From NCBI GenBank assembly GCA_028554755.1, contig JAPTOF010000015.1, positions 5,580,001 through 5,644,000 on the forward strand: a stretch of 64,000 nt of DNA, in the 5' to 3' direction. The DNA comes from Cordia subcordata. Taxonomy: Eukaryota > Streptophyta > Magnoliopsida > Boraginales > Cordiaceae. Both the position numbers and the translations under genes were made by a program. Under the pieces are notes generated by a model. That model saw nothing but the letters and a program-made list of their open reading frames with translations, was not told the DNA's origin and searched no databases. Positions 11,161 to 23,747 of this stretch are shown piece by piece; positions within the stretch are counted from its first letter, which is position 1, and every line of letters begins with the position of its first letter.

Positions 11161-11257
11161 ATTTTAAGGTATTAATCACAAATAGAATCAAAATATATAT
11201 TACCCATTTTCTTAACAATTTTAAGGTATTAATCGCAAATAGAATCAAAATCTGACT
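11144..11257. repeat. 57-bp tandem duplication across the LTR/PBS junction
   Basis: The unit starting TACCCATTTTCTTAACA occurs at 11144 and again at 11201. It includes the LTR end and a decayed primer-binding site (GGTATTAATC). Both copies are nearly identical, so the duplication is recent compared with the LTR divergence. Confidence 0.8.
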
Positions 11258-11307
11258 CCTTGATGAATTAAGAGTTTGTCAAGTTAGATCGGTTTGATAA
11301 GACAAAA

Positions 11308-12060
11308 ATGCAATTTCTACTTACTACTTTGAAGATTTCATACATCCTTGATCCAAATTCACTGAACTTTCCTGTACCAAAACCAGATGACAATGAACAA
11401 CAAGTGAAGGTAGAGCACAAGAAACTTCAAGAAGATGAGCTATTGTATAGAGGGTACGCTCTTAACAATCTGTCAGATAGGCTGTATGACTTGTTCACAT
11501 CTATTATATCTCCAAAGGAAATCTGTGAAGCTCTAGAGTACAAATACAACACTAAAAAACAAGGTGTGGACAAATTTCTTGTCATGAAATACTTTGAATT
11601 TTTAGTGGTTGATAATGTGTATGTTATGAATCAAGTCTATGCATTGCAAGTCCTTGTTTCCAAACTTAAGGATCATAAGTGGTAGTTCCTGAAGCATTGC
11701 AAGTAGGAGGAATTATAGCAAAACTTCCTCCTAGTTGGAATTATTACAAGAAGAAATTACTGCATACCAGAGAAGATTTTTGTCTTGAACAAATTCAAAA
11801 GAATTAGCGAATTGAAGAGAAGACTAGAAGTCTTGTTGAAAAGAATACGTTTGAATCTGCAACAAAGTGAACTTTGTTCAAGGGAACCAGAAATCTCAAA
11901 ATCAGAAAAATGCCTGAAAGAAAAGAAAATTTTCTGATACTGTAGGTTCATCTAATTCAAACAACACCAACAATTCAAATAAAGGAAAGACCTGTTACTA
12001 TTGCAGCAAAAAAGGAAACTATAAATGTGGTTGCAAACTTCAAAAGAGGTGAAGAAAGAT
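11308..12060 (+). pseudogene. Copia-1 gag remnant with zinc knuckle
   Basis: The frame 11308-11685 encodes a UBN2/Retrotran_gag-like segment with LSDRLYDLFTSI and ICEALEYKY followed by the usual block that ends QVYALQVLVSKLK. After frameshifts, a knuckle CYYCSKKGNYKCGCK near 11993-12037 resembles CX2CX4HX4C with the His replaced by Tyr or lost. Gag would form the virus-like particle. Several stops show that it is dead. Confidence 0.75.
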
Positions 12061-12169
12061 AGTAATGATGTCCAAAATTCCAATATCACAAATTTGGTGG
12101 AACTTGGAACTAAAGATTTAATTGCAAAGGTCTCAAATTTACATATTGACATAATCACAAAACTTCATA

Positions 12170-13680
12170 TGACAGGAACCAAAATATCAGATGATTAGTG
12201 GTATGATTTTGATGCCACAATTCATGTCTACAATAAAAAAATCACAATTCAAAACCTACAAGTTGCAGAAGTTGGACAATAAGTTGTGATTTGAAATTCC
12301 AATGCTACAAAAGTAATTGGCAAAAGGAGTGTTGAACTAAATTTTACTTCTGGAAAGAAGTTGCTATTGCTTAACATTTTGCATGTACCAAAAATAAGGA
12401 AAAATCTTGTATCTGCAAATCTAATTTATAAGAAGGGATTTAAGGCTGTATTAGAACCTGACAAAATAATACTTTCTAAAAATGGATTGTTTGTAGGAAA
12501 GAGCTATACATGTGATGGAATGTTTAAACTAAGTATCAATGAGAATAAAATGAATTCTTTTGCTTATATTGTTGATTTATCTTTATTATTATGGCACAAT
12601 AGATTAGTACAAGTTAGTTTTAGATCTTTAAAATTCATGTCTAAACATGGTTTAATTTCTTATAAGCATGAAGACAAAAAGAAGCGTGAAATTTGTAGAC
12701 AAGCAAAAATGATTAAAAGCCATTTCCAAAAGTTGAAAGAAATACAGAATTATTAGAATCTTGTACATTCAGATATTTGTGAATTAAATGGCATTCTAAC
12801 TAGAGGAGGAAATAGATATATTATCACTTTTATAAATGAGACCTCTAGATATACTTACATGTTTTTAATGAAAAATAGAGATCAAGCTTTTCAAATGTTC
12901 AAGACTTATAAAGTTTGAAATTGAAAATCAAGAGGGAAAAAGAGTAAAAATCTTGACAAGTGATAGAGGTGGTGAATAGTTTCCATTATAATTCTCAAAA
13001 TATTGTGAAGAAATGGCAGACCAGTTCTCGATATATGCCCTAACAAAATGGATTGGCTCGAAGGAAAAGTAGAATGCTAGTAGATATGCTAAACGCTATG
13101 CTAGTAAATTTGAAATTGCCAACAAACTTGTGGGGGAAGCGTTACTTCTTGTCATATTCATAATAGAATTCTCTCAAAGAAATTTAGAGTTATTCTCTAT
13201 GAAATATGGAATAATAGAAAGCCAAACTTAAGTTATCTTAGAGTTTGGAGCTGCTTAGCATATTATAAAGTCCTAGAAGTTAGAAAGATAAAAATGGGAC
13301 TCAGAGCTTTAAAAGGAATTTTCGTTGGATATGCAAAAATTCAAACGCATACCAAATTCTGGATTTAGATTCTAATGTAATTGTGGAATCAAGAGATGTT
13401 GAATTTATTGAAAATAAGTTCCACATTGATCAAGAATCTACTAATGTTAACAAGCTTATTATAAAAAGAAGAATTGATACTAGTTTTGAACCAAGTTCTA
13501 GCAATAAAATTATTCCTCCTACTCAAACTAGGAGAAGTCAGAGTGCTAGAAAAGAAAAGAATTCACATCCAGATTTTATATCCTCACAGTCTATTGTTTT
13601 CCTTGGTGAAGACAATAGAATTATGGTACATAATAAAATTCCAATTTTATTACATGTTGAGGACGATCTTAAAACATTCC
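12170..13680 (+). pseudogene. Copia-1 protease / GAG-pre-integrase / integrase remnant
   Basis: The frame 12361-12756 has NILHVPKIRKNLVSANLI, typical of the region between protease and integrase, and LLWHNRL of the GAG-pre-integrase domain. Integrase core sequence follows (HSDICELNG, YIITFINETSRYTYMFLM) to about 12920 and then breaks into other frames. The region SYLRVWSCLAYY and RALKGIFVGYA near 13215-13345 is the C-terminal copia integrase block. 13383-13685 covers the linker to reverse transcriptase. A clear protease Asp motif is not readable. Confidence 0.75.
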
Positions 13681-13689
13681 AATAGAACA

Positions 13690-13987
13690 TGCAACCTAGG
13701 ATGCAATATTTTGGAAGAAGGCAATTAATGATGAAATAGATTCATTATTACACAATAATACTTGGATCTTAGTAGATTTGCCACCTGGTTCTAAACCAAT
13801 TAGTTGTAAATGTGTATTCAAAAAGAAGTATAACATAGATGGTTTGATTCAAAATTTCAAAGCGAGGCTTGTAGCAAGAGGATTCAATCAAAAAGAGGGA
13901 ATAAATTATTTTGATACCTAGGCACCAATTGCTAGAATTATGTCTATTAGAGTATTGTTAGCTCTAACTTCAATATATAATTTATAT
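13690..13987 (+). pseudogene. Copia-1 reverse transcriptase, first part
   Basis: Encodes the copia RT segment with CVFKKKYN, FKARLVARGFNQKEGI and a degraded APIARIMSIRVLLALTS, with one stop before APIAR. The frame stops abruptly at the solo LTR and continues at 15966 with HQMDVKTAFLNGDL. Confidence 0.85.
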
Positions 13988-15960
13988 TGATGTGTTGGTT
14001 TTGTGTGTGATTTTGGATCGTATTTCTATATCTATTTTGAGGTATTTTGTGCTCTATTAGGTGTATTAGTATAGCATTTATATCATACTTGAGCATATTA
14101 GGCTTAGATGTTTATAGTTGAGCTTAAAGCATAAATGCTACACTAAAGTACACTTATCTTGTGTTTTAGGTGAGTTTGAGGAATGTCTTGAGCTGAACAA
14201 AGATGGAGATGGCTTGGGCAAGTATTGAAGAAGATTTTGAAGATGAAACGTGGAAGAAAATCATGTTGGGAAGCTTTCGAACAAAGGCCAAAGCAACTAG
14301 AAGCAAAATGAAGCTAAAACGAAGCCAAAACATGGCAAATGGGCACTACCGGAGCACTGGCTTCAGAGTATCGGTGCACTGGCTCCCTATTTCGCCAAAA
14401 ATAGAGAGCAAGCTTTCATTACCAGAATAGAGGCCCCTTGGTACCGGTGCTCTGGTTAAGTGTTCTGGTAGTCATAGAAATTGGCTATTTAAGCTCGCAT
14501 TTGGCCATTTTATAGAACAACAAGTTGTATTGTTTTACACCCATCTCCCAAAACCCTAATCCTCTCATCTCCCACCTCTCACACACTCTTCCATACACAA
14601 AATCAGTTTGGAATCAAGTATTTAAGAGGATCAAACATGAGGATTTGGGCATAGCTCATGGATTGTAAAGATATGGCTTTGGAAAAAAGGGTAGCTTCTT
14701 TGTCTGTCTTTTATCCTAAGTTAATGTATGTTTGATTAGAGCTATGTAGGGTGATTTACTCTTATATTATGGATGATTATTAAATTATTATTATGGGTAT
14801 TTGATGGATTTATATATATATGCTCGTGCTTAGGGTTTTGATTGACAAATTTACATTCATGTCTATGTGTTCATAGAAATGCCTCAATGATGTAGCATGT
14901 GTATATTGATGTCTATTTTGCTATAACCATTTCTAAATCATTTTGCTAGCATGTCTATGTGTTTGTGTGGTGATTACATGAAGTGGGTATGCTTATATGC
15001 GTGTCTATGTGTGTGTTTGCCTATTTAATAGCACAAATAGCTTCTATTGCATACATGTCGGGTGCAATTGCTGAAATTGGTGTACTCTAAGCATGTCTAT
15101 GTTTTTAGTAGTAGAATATTCCAGAGTATTCTCGAATACCATGCCTTAGATGTGTTTGAATGCGCTTTAATGTCAATTTTCGCTATTGTGATGCGATCGA
15201 TGGTGCACAACTAGAAACTGGCCTAGGTTGAGTCCCATTTGGCTTTAAATCCAGCCAATAGGAGTCCGAAAAGGTTTAGTTGACCATATTTTACTTAGGA
15301 AGTCTAGTTAGTCCACTTTAACACCCTAGGTTTATAAGGACCACGCCGTAACTCTAAGTGGGGCAAAGCTTAGGGATGGACTCGCACCGAGTCCTAGGGC
15401 CAGATTGGGGAACTAATTAGAGGATTAAGTGCTAGGGTTAGATCAATTTACACTTACCTAAAACCTTATTGGCTAACCTTAATTCCTAAGCCATAAAGAC
15501 CACGCCGTACTGCTAGGCATCGCCACCTAGGGACAGATCCGCACTGAGGCTTAAGGTACCAATTAGGAGGCTAATTATAGGTCTAGATTAGAGCAGTTAG
15601 TATAATCCATCAAGTAACCCTAGAAAGATGTAGTAATCACCCATAAACAGGATGTAATCACCCTAGTTCCCCATTTTTTGATGTTTGAATCCCCTTAGAT
15701 TACTTGATTCTCCTGTCACATACACATCTTTTATTTCCTTGTCCTTAGTTTAGATTTATCTTTCCGAGCTCCCTTTAAACCAAAAATTCCCAAAAAGATT
15801 GTAGTTTAGGTCTCAACACATAGCTCTTAGACACGCATAGCTTAGGACACCTTACGCATTAGGCCTCCCCATGGATTCGACCTCACACTTGTACACACTG
15901 TGCTACACGAGACCTGTGCACTTACGGGCTATTTAGGCTTGTGCCGTGAGATAGCGATCA
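13988..15960 (+). mobile_element. Solo LTR S2, Athila-like Ty3/gypsy, + strand
   Basis: Starts TGATGTGTTGGTTTTGTG and ends GATAGCGATCA. TATAT is duplicated at 13983-13987 and 15961-15965. The end is close to the reverse complement of the start of S1, and blocks are shared with G1 and G2 LTRs. Removing it with one duplication restores the copia RT frame. The open frame 14203-14430 inside it is not a recognised gene. Confidence 0.9.
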
Positions 15961-15965
15961 TATAT

Positions 15966-16516
15966 GTACATCAAATGGATGTTAAGACAGCATTTTTAAA
16001 TGGTGATTTGGATGAAGAAGTGTATATGGAGTAACATGAGGGCTTTATTATCCCAGAAAATGAAAATAAAGTTTGCATATTAATCAAGTCTTTGTATTGT
16101 TTAAAACAAACACCCAAAAAATGGCATGAAAAATTTGATTTTGTAATCTTAAAATATGGTCTCAAACATAATAGTGCTGATAAATGCATTTATTCTAAGT
16201 TTATAGGTGATTATTGAGTAATTATACGTCTTTATGTAGATGACATGTTGATCATTGGAACTAATATGTTAGGTGCGAATGATACAAAGAAGTATCTTAC
16301 CTTGCAATTTAAGATGAAAGATCTTAATGTGGTCGATGCAATTTTAGATATCAAAGTAAGGAAACTTATTGGTGGCTTTGCTCTTTGTCAAGCTCATTAT
16401 ATTGATAAAGTACTAAACAAATTTAAACATTTAAATGTTAAAGAAATAAATACTCCATATGATGTTTCATACAAAGTGACTGAAAATAATGGTAGAGCAA
16501 TAGCTCAACTTGAATA
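15966..16516 (+). pseudogene. Copia-1 reverse transcriptase, middle part
   Basis: Continues the RT with HQMDVKTAFLNGDLDEEVYM, then a frame with stops to the LYVDDMLIIG block near 16230-16262, which holds the catalytic Asp pair, and an open frame 16245-16535 ending in a 5' junction with Copia-2. Two stops precede the active-site segment. Confidence 0.85.
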
Positions 16517-17056
16517 TGTTGGACTGGGTTGCTAATACTATGTCTGGTTGATTACCCAATTTTATTCATAAAAGTTAATCAACAATAGTAGCAAAATATA
16601 GCAACTAAACCTCTATTACATGTGCACAATCCCAAAAACAACATAAATAAAGAAGATGAAATGTAGTGTGTCACCCTTGATACGTAATATTATTGATAAA
16701 GCCTCGTTACACAATTACCCGCCTCGTACCAGCCCTCTAATGGTCTTCTCCATTATAATCAATCACTAATAGCAAGGATGTAGTGTGCTATGTAGTGGGG
16801 AAGCACTAAATAGGGATTAATTGAGGTTTAGGCTAGATAGTGTGTGTTCTTGGTGTAAATATGTGAAAAATTTGGCACACACACCAAAGAGAAAATGAGC
16901 TTCTTGTGTTATGTATTCACCCTTGGGCTTGCCAATTGCCACTATATATATTACATGGCAACCCTAGTAAAGTCAAGGTGCTAGGAAGATTATTGTTTCC
17001 AATAATGCCTCTTATTTTCTTCTAGAAAAGGAATATTCTCTATGGGTAAGTCTTAT

Positions 17057-18871
17057 CGATGTGACTCTAGTAGTGCAAGCCCTAAAGAACCACAAGCACA
17101 CGGATCGGTGCAGTGTAGTGCGTGCGAAAACGAGTGCCAAACCACAGGAAGGCTATTTTGAAGAATGGATTCTATATGTGTGTCCTAGAAAGTGCCTAAA
17201 AGAAGATCTAAACTAACTATTTTTAGGGTTTTTGGATTTACAGAAGCTTTAACTAAAGGAAATAAAACTACATTATAGGAATGGAAAGTGGGAAAACAAA
17301 CTACCTAGGGTGACTTTTACTTGTTAATGGGTAATTCTAGACTCAAATGCTATGGGATTATAGGGGATGGATTAATTATCAATTGCTCTTAACTAGGTTG
17401 CTAACTAGTGTCCTAATTTCTCCCTAGGACTCGATGCCGGTCTATCCCTAAGCGGTGCCTTCTAAAGCCACGACATGGTCCTTATGGCCTAGGGTCTTAA
17501 GAGTGACTAACTAGCTTTCTAGGTGACCTAGAATGAACCTACCCTAGTATCTAAACCGTTGGCTAGGTTTGAAGCTGATAGCTAGTGTCACTAGGGTCGA
17601 CTAGACCTATTTTGGAGACCTATTGGTTGGGTTTAAAGCCAAAAGGAGACTCGATCTAGACTAGTCCTAAATAACGTGTCGTTATTCTAGTGTCTCTATA
17701 GCGGGATTTAACCTATTAGTGCATTCATACAAGTTCTAGGCCAAGGTGTTTGCAAATAAAGGAACCTATTCGACTACCAAATATCATCATGCTCAGATTA
17801 CACCGTTAAAAGCAATTTGGAACCAACATCTATGCAATATTGAGGTCATAATCACTATTAGGCATGCTAACATACACATAGACATGAGTATAAGCATTAA
17901 TCACTTTATAAAATCGACACATGAACACTTAGACATGATTATAGAATGGATTAGAGGTGTTTAGTAGCAAATAGACTTCAATTTATACATATGCAACTGT
18001 CATACGTATATTATCAAACACCTAGACATGCATTGAACAATAGCCATTGAAACAAGAAAAACATAGCATATATATATATTAAGCCATTAAATCCTATAAC
18101 TCAAGAGTGTATAATCAATCCATTACACAAGTTTAATCACCCTAAACAAGTCCACTTAAACATAATATAAAATAGGATGAAAGAGAGAATAGAAAACTCC
18201 TCTTTCATCCTAGCAACTCTTGTACAAATTCCTTGAGCAAACTCAAATCTAAGTGTTTGAAACCCTTCAAATAAGCTTTGATGTAAGTGAGAAGTGTGTG
18301 AGAGTGTGTGTGTAAGGTGGGTGAAGGTAGGGTTTAGTGTGTGAGGAGTGGGTGAGGTGAAAAAGGGTTCAAAGATATCCAAAAAGAGCTGAAATAATGC
18401 ATAAAATGCGTCCAGCTGAAGGCCTTGGCTGGTCGACTGGCCTTGTACCTACGTCAACTGGCTTAAGGGCCTTGCTATCTATTTTGGCCAGTCAATTGGC
18501 CCTGGAAGGGGGTTGACCAGCCAGGTCAGGGACTTGGCCAATTTTCCTCGCGTTGCGTCCGTTTTGCCCCGGTTGCTCTTTTCTTCACTAGGTTGCCTCC
18601 AAATGCTCGTTGTATGCTTCTCCCATATCCCAAACACCTTGAGATTGACTCCAACATCAATTCAAGTCCCAAGCTTTGACCTAACTTCACCAAACACAAG
18701 AAATAAGCATTCATTAGTGTAGCTGTTTGTCTTTAAACTCAACAATGTAATTTGCACATGCTTAAACCTATCTCTAGCATCTGTACTATATTAATGCATC
18801 TTTTAAAGCTCAAAATACCTCTTAAACATAGATAAATGATGATGTAAACACACACAAAATAGAACACATCA
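17057..18871 (-). repeat. G1 3' LTR
   Basis: 1815 bp, homologous to 25156-27016. The terminal dinucleotide at 17057 is CG where the other copy has TG. Holds the palindromic block TGGCTGGTCGACTGGCC near 18426-18442 that also occurs in other LTRs of the window. Confidence 0.9.
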
Positions 18872-18895
18872 ATACCCCCAAACTTTCTCCTTGTT
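18872..18895 (-). other. G1 polypurine tract
   Basis: Read on -, GAGAAAGTTTGGGGGTAT directly precedes the 3' LTR, in the position and style of the plus-strand primer of Athila/Tat-type elements. Confidence 0.75.
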
Positions 18896-20436
18896 TGTCC
18901 CTAAGCAAGCCTAATCTTGAGTTTGTTTCTAGACCGATTCAAAGGGTTAACTAAAGGATTAATTGACTATCAAGGTTACCCTAAGAAGCATGAATGGGGC
19001 ATTTATATTATGGAGAGATCCCTAAGCCTCTTTTGATCCTTCCTCTACTTATAAAGGGCCTCAAACCTTGTGGGAACTTCTCATGTAGCCAAACCACCAC
19101 AAGCTTAGGATTCTAACTCACGCACACGGGATGTTGATATTTTGTGCCCCTTCAACTAACATGGCCTCCCCAATCATGCACAAAGCCTCAAAGTCAAGAA
19201 GAGAGAGAATAAACATACATAATGGCTTATAAAAGCCTTATTCATACATCTACAAAGAGAATAGCTTCTGATAAGTTGACATTGTGTCACTTATGCACTT
19301 ATTCACAAAAATTTTTTTATGCTTTGGATTTTTCTCTTTTCCAACTTTTTTTTTTCAATTTTCAATTTCTATTCTCATCTTTTTGCACCATTTTTCCCTT
19401 TTTCATTTTTTTTGAATTTTTCATACTTCGCATTGCATTTATACAAAAAAAAAAGAAAAAGAAGTAAGGCATATGAAAAAGAACCAATCAAGGAAGGGGT
19501 ACTCACATCGACAACCCCTTTTTTTCTTGACTTCTTCCTACCAAGCCATGGGGTGGCTACAAAGGGCATTCTTAAAGGTACTCACTCCCTAAAACTTTCA
19601 AGGACATCTCCTCCAAGACCCGATTTTCAATCCACTCCATTCATTTTCCCACAATGCTTCTCATATTCAACAATCAATTGAGTCAATTACAATATCCAAT
19701 ACAATGATCGACCAAGAAATAAACAACTCTATATGTATCAAGATTTGAAAAATTTTCACCATTTTTTACCAAATAATGCAGTCTACCCTAAGAAAACATA
19801 AAACAAAGCAATCTACCCTAAGAAAACATATAACAAAGACCAAACCCCTACACCCCAAACCTAAACTTTGCTTGTCTTCAAGCAAATAGAGTAAAGCACA
19901 TAAACAAGTATATTGGTATCACAAATCAAGTAAGGGTGGTGAGGATGGGATAGAAAAATAGGAACAAGTGGAAAAAAGATAGATACAACCTTGCATTGTC
20001 TTCAAAGCTCTCCATCCCAATGATAAATCACCATACTATTAACCCTATGAATCATAAACCACTAATGCTCACAAAGAAAACAACATTAGTAGCATTTCCT
20101 ATGTAAGTTTGCATTAGCATGTGCAGTAATAAGCAACAGTGTATCTCATGAGACAAAGGATCGAGATTCAACACTTTGGTGTGGGTGAAAAGTAAAGAAA
20201 TGAAATAAATGAGGTTGCCTTCTAGTGGCATTAACCATCACACCGTCAACCAAGCGATCACCAACTTATCGTCAACCTTCCTGAAGCATCAAAACCTTTA
20301 CACAAGCCATGCTTAGATCATATGCATGCTTTAGGCGTTGCTCGTTCACCGTTATCTCTTGCCCATCCTTTAAATCTTTGATCTTGATTGCTCCGAAAGG
20401 GTAGGTAACCAACGCTTCATACGAACCATCCCATCT
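18896..20436 (-). other. G1 non-coding region between integrase and 3' LTR
   Basis: About 1.5 kb with no recognised domain. Athila elements can carry an envelope-like frame here; I see none. T-rich and A-rich runs near 19340-19460 create spurious open frames. Confidence 0.6.
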
Positions 20437-21500
20437 TCACTTGAGCTTACTTGGAAAGAGCTTCAAATGTGAGTTAAACAACCAAACTTCACTGGAGGGA
20501 GAGAATGAATTCTTAAGAATGTATTTATCATGAATTCTTTTCATCCTATCGTTATAAAGTTTAGCGTTCTTATATGCCTCAAATCTAAGCTCCTCTAACT
20601 TTGCTAGATCAAGCTTCCTTTTCTCTCTCTCTTTTGCCAAATCAAAGTTTAGGGCCTTAATTGCCCAATAAACCCTATGCTCAAGGTCTACTGGCAAGTG
20701 ACAAGCTTTCCTATAAACCAATCTATACGGAGACATACCAATAGGAGTCTTAAAAGCGGTACAGTAGGCCCACAAAGCATAATTCAACATAATAGACCAA
20801 TCTCTCCTATTGGGCTTAACCATTTTCTCTAAAATGTGCTTAATCTCTTTATTAGACACCTCAATTTGTCCACTAGTTTGCAGGTGATAAGGAGTAGCAA
20901 CCTTATGGGTAATCGAATATCTCCTCAACAAGGCCTCTAATGTCTTATGGTGAAAATGCAAACCACCATCACTAATCAAAACCCTAGGGACTCCAATTCT
21001 AGAAAATATGTTTTCCTTAATAAACTTTACCACTACCCTGTGGTCATTAGTACATGTGGAAATAGCCTTAACCCATTTGGACACATAGTCTACGGCCACT
21101 AAAATGTAGTGGTACCCAAAGAAAGATGGAAATTGACCCATGAAATCTATACCCCACACATCAAATAACTCACATGGAAGATAGAGGATAAAGGCATCAT
21201 GTTTCTCTTAGAGATGGACCCGAATTGTTGACATCTAACATACTTTTTTCAATACTCTTACACATCCCTAAAGAGAATGGGCCAAAAGAATCTACATTGC
21301 AAGACCTTCGCGGTGATCTTCTTTCCACTAAAATGACCTACACATCCCTCATCATGACATATATTCAACACGCTCTCAAACTCGTCCTTGGGCATACACT
21401 AGCAAATCACTTGATTTGCACATACTTTATAAAGATAGGGCTCATCCCAAAAGAAATGTCTCACTTGTCCTAGGAAGTTATATCTCTCTCTTCTTCCAAT
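20437..21500 (-). pseudogene. G1 integrase
   Basis: The open frame 20437-21159 encodes 240 residues of a Ty3/gypsy integrase core and C-terminal region. The D-D35-E triad is visible: Asp5 in WGIDFMG, Asp64 in LISDGG and Glu100 in TSGQIEVSN, with 35 residues between the last two. The upstream zinc-binding part (21160-21500) is readable but broken by stops and frameshifts, with pieces such as CHDEGCVGHFSGKK. The core alone looks well preserved; the polyprotein as a whole is not. Confidence 0.85.
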
Positions 21501-21515
21501 AGGAGGGAAAATGCC

Positions 21516-22163
21516 CTATGGCAAGATAATTGATAATATGAGCAAACCATGGAGTGTGATGAGAACCACGAAAAGGAGATGGAAAGGCTCGTTAAGAAGA
21601 CGGGAAAGGTAATCCACAACTAAGTTCTTATTGCCCTTCTTATCCCGGATTTCAATGTCAAACTCTTGAAAAAGGAGCAACCACCTAATCAAGTGGGGCT
21701 TTGACTCTTTCTTAGCTAACAAATACCTCAATGCCTCATGATCGGTGTAGACAATCACTTTGGACCCTAGGATGTATGACATAAACTTGTCAAAGGAGAA
21801 GACAACTACTAAAAGCTTTCTTTTTTTTTTTTTTTCTGTAGTAGTATAGTTTTTTTAGGCTTCATCAAGAGTCTTGCTAGCATAGTACATTACATGGGGC
21901 TCCTTTGGCCTCAAATAGCTCCTATTGCAAAATCAGATGCATCACACATAACCTTGAATAGGAGGCTGTAGTTAGACAACTGGATGATTGGGGAAATAGA
22001 TAATAAGGATTTAAGCCTATTGAAAGCTCTAACACACTCATCATCAAACTCAAAGGAGACCTTTTGTGCTAAGAGCCTAGACAAGGGGAGCGCCTAATGG
22101 CTAAAATCCTTAATGAACCTTCAGTAGAATCCTACATGCCCTAGAAAAGATCTAACATCCTTA
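21516..22163 (-). pseudogene. G1 RNase H with the end of the RT
   Basis: The frame 21516-21782 carries [20 protein letters not shown] and [17 protein letters not shown] of RT_RNaseH. The catalytic Asp codon of MCDAS is intact at 21941-21943. Before it, KDVRSFLGHVGF marks the connection domain and joins directly to the protease tail at about 22163. A T run near 21823-21836 adds a frameshift. Confidence 0.8.
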
Positions 22164-23250
22164 AGGAAGTGGAAGCTACATATTTTTGCTCTAAGGTCTC
22201 TAAGTCAAAGCTACATATTTTCGTTCTAAGGTCTCCAAATCAAAGCTAGACAACAAATCTTTAAATTTCCTTAGATCTTATCCATCGGTCATGGTTCTCT
22301 CTACAAAGTCCTTAATGCAAGAATCAATCACATCAACTCTAAAGCATTCTTCTTCATCCTCTTCTTCTCCTACACTAGCCCTATTCACCGTCTCAACGGC
22401 CTTTATAGTGGACCTCAAATTCCTAAATTTCATCTCTAATAAACCTGACTTACAATGGATAATAGTATCTGTGTTGGTAAGGAAGGGGCGATCTAAAAAG
22501 ATGAGTATGGAATGTCTAGAATCGTGACCTAAATCCATATCTAATACTATAAAGTCAACATGGTACATGAACTCACTTACCTAGACCATAACATCCTCCA
22601 CTACACCCCTAGGTCTACACTCGGACCTATCAACTAACTGAAGAGTATATGTGTAGGCGATTATTCACCTAGACTTAGCTGTTGATAAACGGAGTAGGGA
22701 ACGAGATCTACACTGGACCTAAATCTAGCAAGGCCTGATTAATCTGGATGTCACATATCCTACAAGGAATAGTGAAAGCTCTGGGGTCACTTAGCTTAGA
22801 CGGGAGACCTAAAGTATAAATACTACTCACCTTCTCTGTAAGCCCCACTTTCTTGAATGTTCAATGATTTAGCTTCCTCGTACAGAGATCCTTGAAGAAC
22901 TTAGAATAGGAGGGAATGGAAAAGGTAACATCTATCAAAGGAAGATTGACCTTAAAGTCCTTAAGATGCTCTAAGATCTTGAAAAACCTAGAATCCTCAC
23001 TAGGTGTGTACCTCTCTAAAGTGGATGGGAAGGGAACTCCAGGTGCAACTCCTCTAGACACATGGGAATCATCAATGGGCTTCTTTCCTTCCTGATGTGG
23101 ACGGGAAGTACTACTCTCTCTATGGTCTCTAACGGGCTCAACTCTTTTGGCAGGACCTTTCTCTATGGGGCTACAATTAGGCTCTCTAGACTTAGAAGGA
23201 CCACTAGAGGTAGACGCTGCATAGTCAACTCCTACTCTATTGTCCACTAT
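22164..23250 (-). pseudogene. G1 aspartic protease region
   Basis: Matches G2 61404-62260. The frame 22278-22568 has VDFIVLDMDLGHDSRHS and GLLEMKFRNLRS; 22861-23247 has the N-terminal linker. The catalytic Asp of ALLDLG is present (22723-22725), but a stop follows immediately. Near 22170-22235 a segment of about 36 bp is duplicated in tandem (GACCTTAGA(A/G)C motif). Confidence 0.8.
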
Positions 23251-23747
23251 CCTACTACTCTTAAGAGTGGTGACGGCCTTAGCCTGGGCCTAAGAGGGAT
23301 AAGTGGTATCAGTGGAGAAACAAGACTAGACTCTAGGGTTTATCTCTGGCTGAGAAGGGAACTTCCTAAGGTCTACAGCGCTTAACTGATTGGTCAACTA
23401 CTTTAACTATGCCTTAATCCTAGTCGTGTGTTGCCTATTTTCTACTATTTCTTACTACTAGTTTTGAATGAATTGCAGTATCTTTATCATGTCATTACTA
23501 AGAGATTGGCTACTAAAAGGAGCAGGCAAAGCCTGAGGTTGCGAAGCACTAGGAAGACAGGGCTGATTAAGATTTTAAAAACCTGGGGTATGTACAGGAT
23601 GGGGTCACTTCTGGCATGGAACTTGGGAATGGGAATTGAACTCAGGCTGACCTTGTCTCTAAAAGAACTTGGGGTTGTCTCTCCAGCTCAGATTGTACAT
23701 GTTAAAGTACGGATTGTACACACTTTCTTTTGCATGAACTCGGGAAA
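23251..23747 (-). pseudogene. G1 gag-protease linker, degenerate
   Basis: Similar to 60880-61400 of G2. It is Gln/Ser-rich in the reading direction, broken by stops, with no recognisable catalytic motif. Confidence 0.55.

Noticed and set aside
14203..14430. 75-codon frame in solo LTR S2
   Set aside because: Lies wholly within LTR sequence and is not conserved in the other gypsy LTRs.
19222..19681. Frames rich in Phe and Lys between G1 integrase and LTR, considered as a possible env
   Set aside because: They derive from T-rich and A-rich runs, lack a signal peptide plus ectodomain structure and are short.
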